From Microbacterium esteraromaticum (GTDB taxonomy: Bacteria > Actinomycetota > Actinomycetes > Actinomycetales > Microbacteriaceae): a stretch of 64,000 nt of DNA. The notes below the pieces were generated by a model. The model was given only the letters and a program-made list of their open reading frames with translations. It was not told the DNA's origin and did not search any database. Of the stretch, positions 62,435 through 64,000 are shown piece by piece (within the stretch, counting starts at the first letter, position 1; every line of letters begins with the position of its first letter). A program made the translations under genes and the position numbers. The stretch spans positions 59,970 to 123,969 of the forward strand of contig NZ_FUKO01000011.1 in the NCBI RefSeq assembly GCF_900163815.1, given 5' to 3'.

Positions 62435-63391
62435 ATGGAACGATTCATCATTGACACTGACCCGGGCATCGACGACGCGGGCGCACTGTTCTGGGCACTC
62501 GCAACGAACAAGTTCCACGTCGAGGCGCTCACCACCGTCTTCGGGAATGTGAACGTTCAGAAGGCAACTGCCAACGCCCGTAAGATCACACACCTGTCGG
62601 GTCGCCCGGACCTGCCGATTTGGGTTGGCGCTCCCCGCCCTCTTGTAGGTGAGCCGAACTTTGCCGAGCACATTCACCGCCCCAGCGGCGTCGGGTACTG
62701 GGAATACCCCGATCCCGCTCCCGGCACTGACGGCCCCAGCGAAGCCGTGCAGAAGATGATCGACCTCGTCATGTCCAACCCGGGCCAGATCAGCATCATG
62801 GCCCTCGCACCGCTGACGAACGTCGCTCTCGCGATCTCGTTGGAGCCGAAGTTCGCTGAGAACGTTCGTCGCATCATCTACATGGGCGGCGCAGCTCTCG
62901 CGTGGGGCAACGCCTCACCTGTGGCCAGCGCAAACATCTTCAACGACCCGGAAGCTGCCGAGATCGTGGTGCAGTCTGGCGCCAAGCTCACACAAGTCGG
63001 TCTTGACGTGTGTCGCAAGTTCTCGGTCACCCCTGACCGCGTCGAGAAGCTGTGGACGTCAGGTTCCTCTATGGGCCGCGCCCTGTGCGAAATGATCGGT
63101 TACCCCGACCGTCACCAGGACACCACGGAGATGCCCGAGTGGAAGGCCGAAGGCATGCACCTGAACGATGTTCCGTGCGTCGCCTACGCCATCAACCCGG
63201 ACTGGTTCCAGGTGCGTCATCTGCGCGTCGATGTAGAACTCGACGGCAAGCACACCCGTGGACAGACGGTCGTGCACATGGTTGACCGCTGGGGCGGCAT
63301 CCCCAATGTCGATGTGCTGCTCGACATTGACGCGGCTGCCGTGGCCGACGCGCTCGTCGAGGCCGTCACGTCTTTCGAAACCAGCAACTAG
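62435..63391 (+). CDS. Inosine-uridine-preferring-type nucleoside hydrolase
   Basis: A 318-residue hydrolase with the calcium-binding DTDPGIDD motif (residues 7-14), MALAPLTNVALAISLEP, MGGAALAWGNASPVASANIFNDPEAA (cited in part: GNASPVASANIFNDPEAA) and VDVLLDIDAAA near the C-terminus. It splits ribonucleosides to base and ribose in the cytoplasm. The specificity-helix residues differ from pyrimidine-specific RihA/B as far as I can tell by eye, so specificity is open. It lies 95 bp after the transporter gene; AAGAACGG is the RBS. Confidence 0.92.
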   Translation: MERFIIDTDPGIDDAGALFWALATNKFHVEALTTVFGNVNVQKATANARKITHLSGRPDLPIWVGAPRPLVGEPNFAEHIHRPSGVGYWEYPDPAPGTDGPSEAVQKMIDLVMSNPGQISIMALAPLTNVALAISLEPKFAENVRRIIYMGGAALAWGNASPVASANIFNDPEAAEIVVQSGAKLTQVGLDVCRKFSVTPDRVEKLWTSGSSMGRALCEMIGYPDRHQDTTEMPEWKAEGMHLNDVPCVAYAINPDWFQVRHLRVDVELDGKHTRGQTVVHMVDRWGGIPNVDVLLDIDAAAVADALVEAVTSFETSN

Positions 63392-63430
63392 TGTGATGGA
63401 CTGCTGCGCGCTCTGATTGCGGTCAGCAGT

Positions 63431-63479
63431 GAAAGCCTTCGGCCGTGGATCTTAGACGCGGTCGAAGGCTTTCTTCTTT
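63431..63479 (+). terminator. Hairpin terminator/attenuator between nucleoside hydrolase and deaminase genes
   Basis: GAAAGCCTTCG (63431-63441) pairs with 63463-63473 across a 21-nt loop that can add four pairs. The right arm runs into TTCTTCTTT. It is 40 bp after the hydrolase stop and 29 bp before the deaminase-like ATG, so it could limit read-through into the latter. Confidence 0.72.
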
Positions 63480-63507
63480 GCCCGGTGTGTTTCAGAAAGG
63501 TACGACT

Positions 63508-63927
63508 ATGACTCAAGAAATCCTCCCCTCAGACGAGGAACTTATCGAGGCCGCCTCGGCCCTGCTGTCACGCGTGCACGATCCTGGCGCCGTTCGAGTT
63601 GCCGCCGCCGCACGCGGCACCTCAGGCGCCGTGTATCTCGGCGTGAGCCTCGCGACCCCCCGCGTCAAGGTGTGTGCGGAAAGCAGCGCGGTCGCCAACG
63701 CGAAAATCGGCGGCGACGACGCCATCACCGCGATCGTTTCGGTCGGGCTCGGGATTGACGATGTTCCGCACGTCATCAACCCGTGTGGCGTGTGCCGCGA
63801 ACTGATCCCGAAGTTTGGCCAGAATCTGCGTGTCCTCATCGACACGGGCGACGGTGTTGTCGCGGCAGCCGCTCCCGTCGAACTCCTGCCGATGCCATGG
63901 ATCCGCGCTCGCTCTTACGAAGACTGA
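63508..63927 (+). CDS. Cytidine-deaminase-like zinc enzyme
   Basis: A 139-residue protein with C56-A57-E58 (VCAESSAV) and P92-C93-x2-C96 (NPCGVCREL), the zinc and catalytic residues of the small homotetrameric CDA type, where Cys replaces His as first ligand. The N-terminal region is shorter and divergent from Cdd, so the substrate may not be cytidine; blasticidin-S deaminase-like enzymes share the format. Placed after a nucleoside hydrolase, salvage is likely. AGAAAGG precedes the ATG. Confidence 0.85.
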   Translation: MTQEILPSDEELIEAASALLSRVHDPGAVRVAAAARGTSGAVYLGVSLATPRVKVCAESSAVANAKIGGDDAITAIVSVGLGIDDVPHVINPCGVCRELIPKFGQNLRVLIDTGDGVVAAAAPVELLPMPWIRARSYED

Positions 63928-64000
63928 AGAAACAAAGAGAATGCCGGCTCTTCAGAGTTGAGGTGGGTCTGAGGGGGCTGGGCGCGGTGGCGGGGTGAGT
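63928..64000. other. Window end, no gene seen
   Basis: A 7-bp inverted repeat (CTGAAGA with TCTTCAG) lies just after the deaminase-like stop, a weak terminator at best. The last 40 bp are G-rich and may start an upstream region of the next gene. Confidence 0.3.

Noticed and set aside
1..64000. tRNA, rRNA, integrase, transposase or prophage genes
   Set aside because: None recognised on reading both strands and all long frames; no att-like duplications seen by eye.

Overview
The window comes from a high-GC actinobacterium, most likely a Microbacterium or close relative in the Microbacteriaceae. Codons mostly end in G or C, several genes start with GTG, leaderless promoters are common, and the window carries a riboflavin-catabolism gene set first described in Microbacterium maritypicum. 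It is a chromosomal stretch dense in catabolic operons. I saw no tRNA, rRNA, insertion sequence, integrase or CRISPR array.

Layout. 0-4 kb: an SF2 helicase cut by the window edge, a MazG-like pyrophosphohydrolase and a GIY-YIG/DUF2075 helicase form a defence- or repair-like module. 4-11.8 kb: a GntR-controlled locus with class II aldolase, mtnA-type isomerase, CUT2 sugar ABC importer and mtnK-type kinase fits uptake and cleavage of 5-methylthioribose or 5-deoxyribose (a DHAP shunt). 11.8-18.8 kb: TfoX-like protein, Lrp/AsnC regulator and a five-gene oligopeptide ABC importer ending in a strong terminator. 18.8-23.5 kb: a large SARP/BTAD ATPase regulator and two divergent lipoprotein genes whose shared promoter region holds SARP-like repeats. 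23.6-26.7 kb: a UvrA-like ATPase and a PadR regulator.

26.7-33.7 kb: ribokinase, flavin-dependent riboflavin lyase, a RibY-type ABC importer, flavin reductase, riboflavin kinase and a HAD phosphatase match the Rca riboflavin-degradation cluster plus its own importer. 33.8-37.4 kb: housekeeping genes including purL. 37.5-51.5 kb: a LacI regulon. It has a secreted TIM-barrel protein, a CUT1 importer, three Gfo/Idh oxidoreductases, and a divergent nagB-nagA-uxuB-like-manD-gntK operon. Three near-identical LacI operators sit in three promoters, and two of those transcripts look leaderless.

51.5-58.6 kb: a BCCT transporter interrupted by an in-frame TGA, a second gluconokinase, an SGNH hydrolase, 6-phosphogluconate dehydrogenase, and a persulfide-response operon (small Zn-site protein, CoA-disulfide reductase with rhodanese domain, CsoR/CstR-type repressor) behind a perfect 22-bp operator. 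58.4-64 kb: short tandem repeats, a DksA/TraR-like protein, an unknown membrane-anchored protein, a Gfo/Idh oxidoreductase, and a nucleoside locus (MFS transporter, nucleoside hydrolase, cytidine-deaminase-like protein).

All functions are read from motifs and context; no database search was run.
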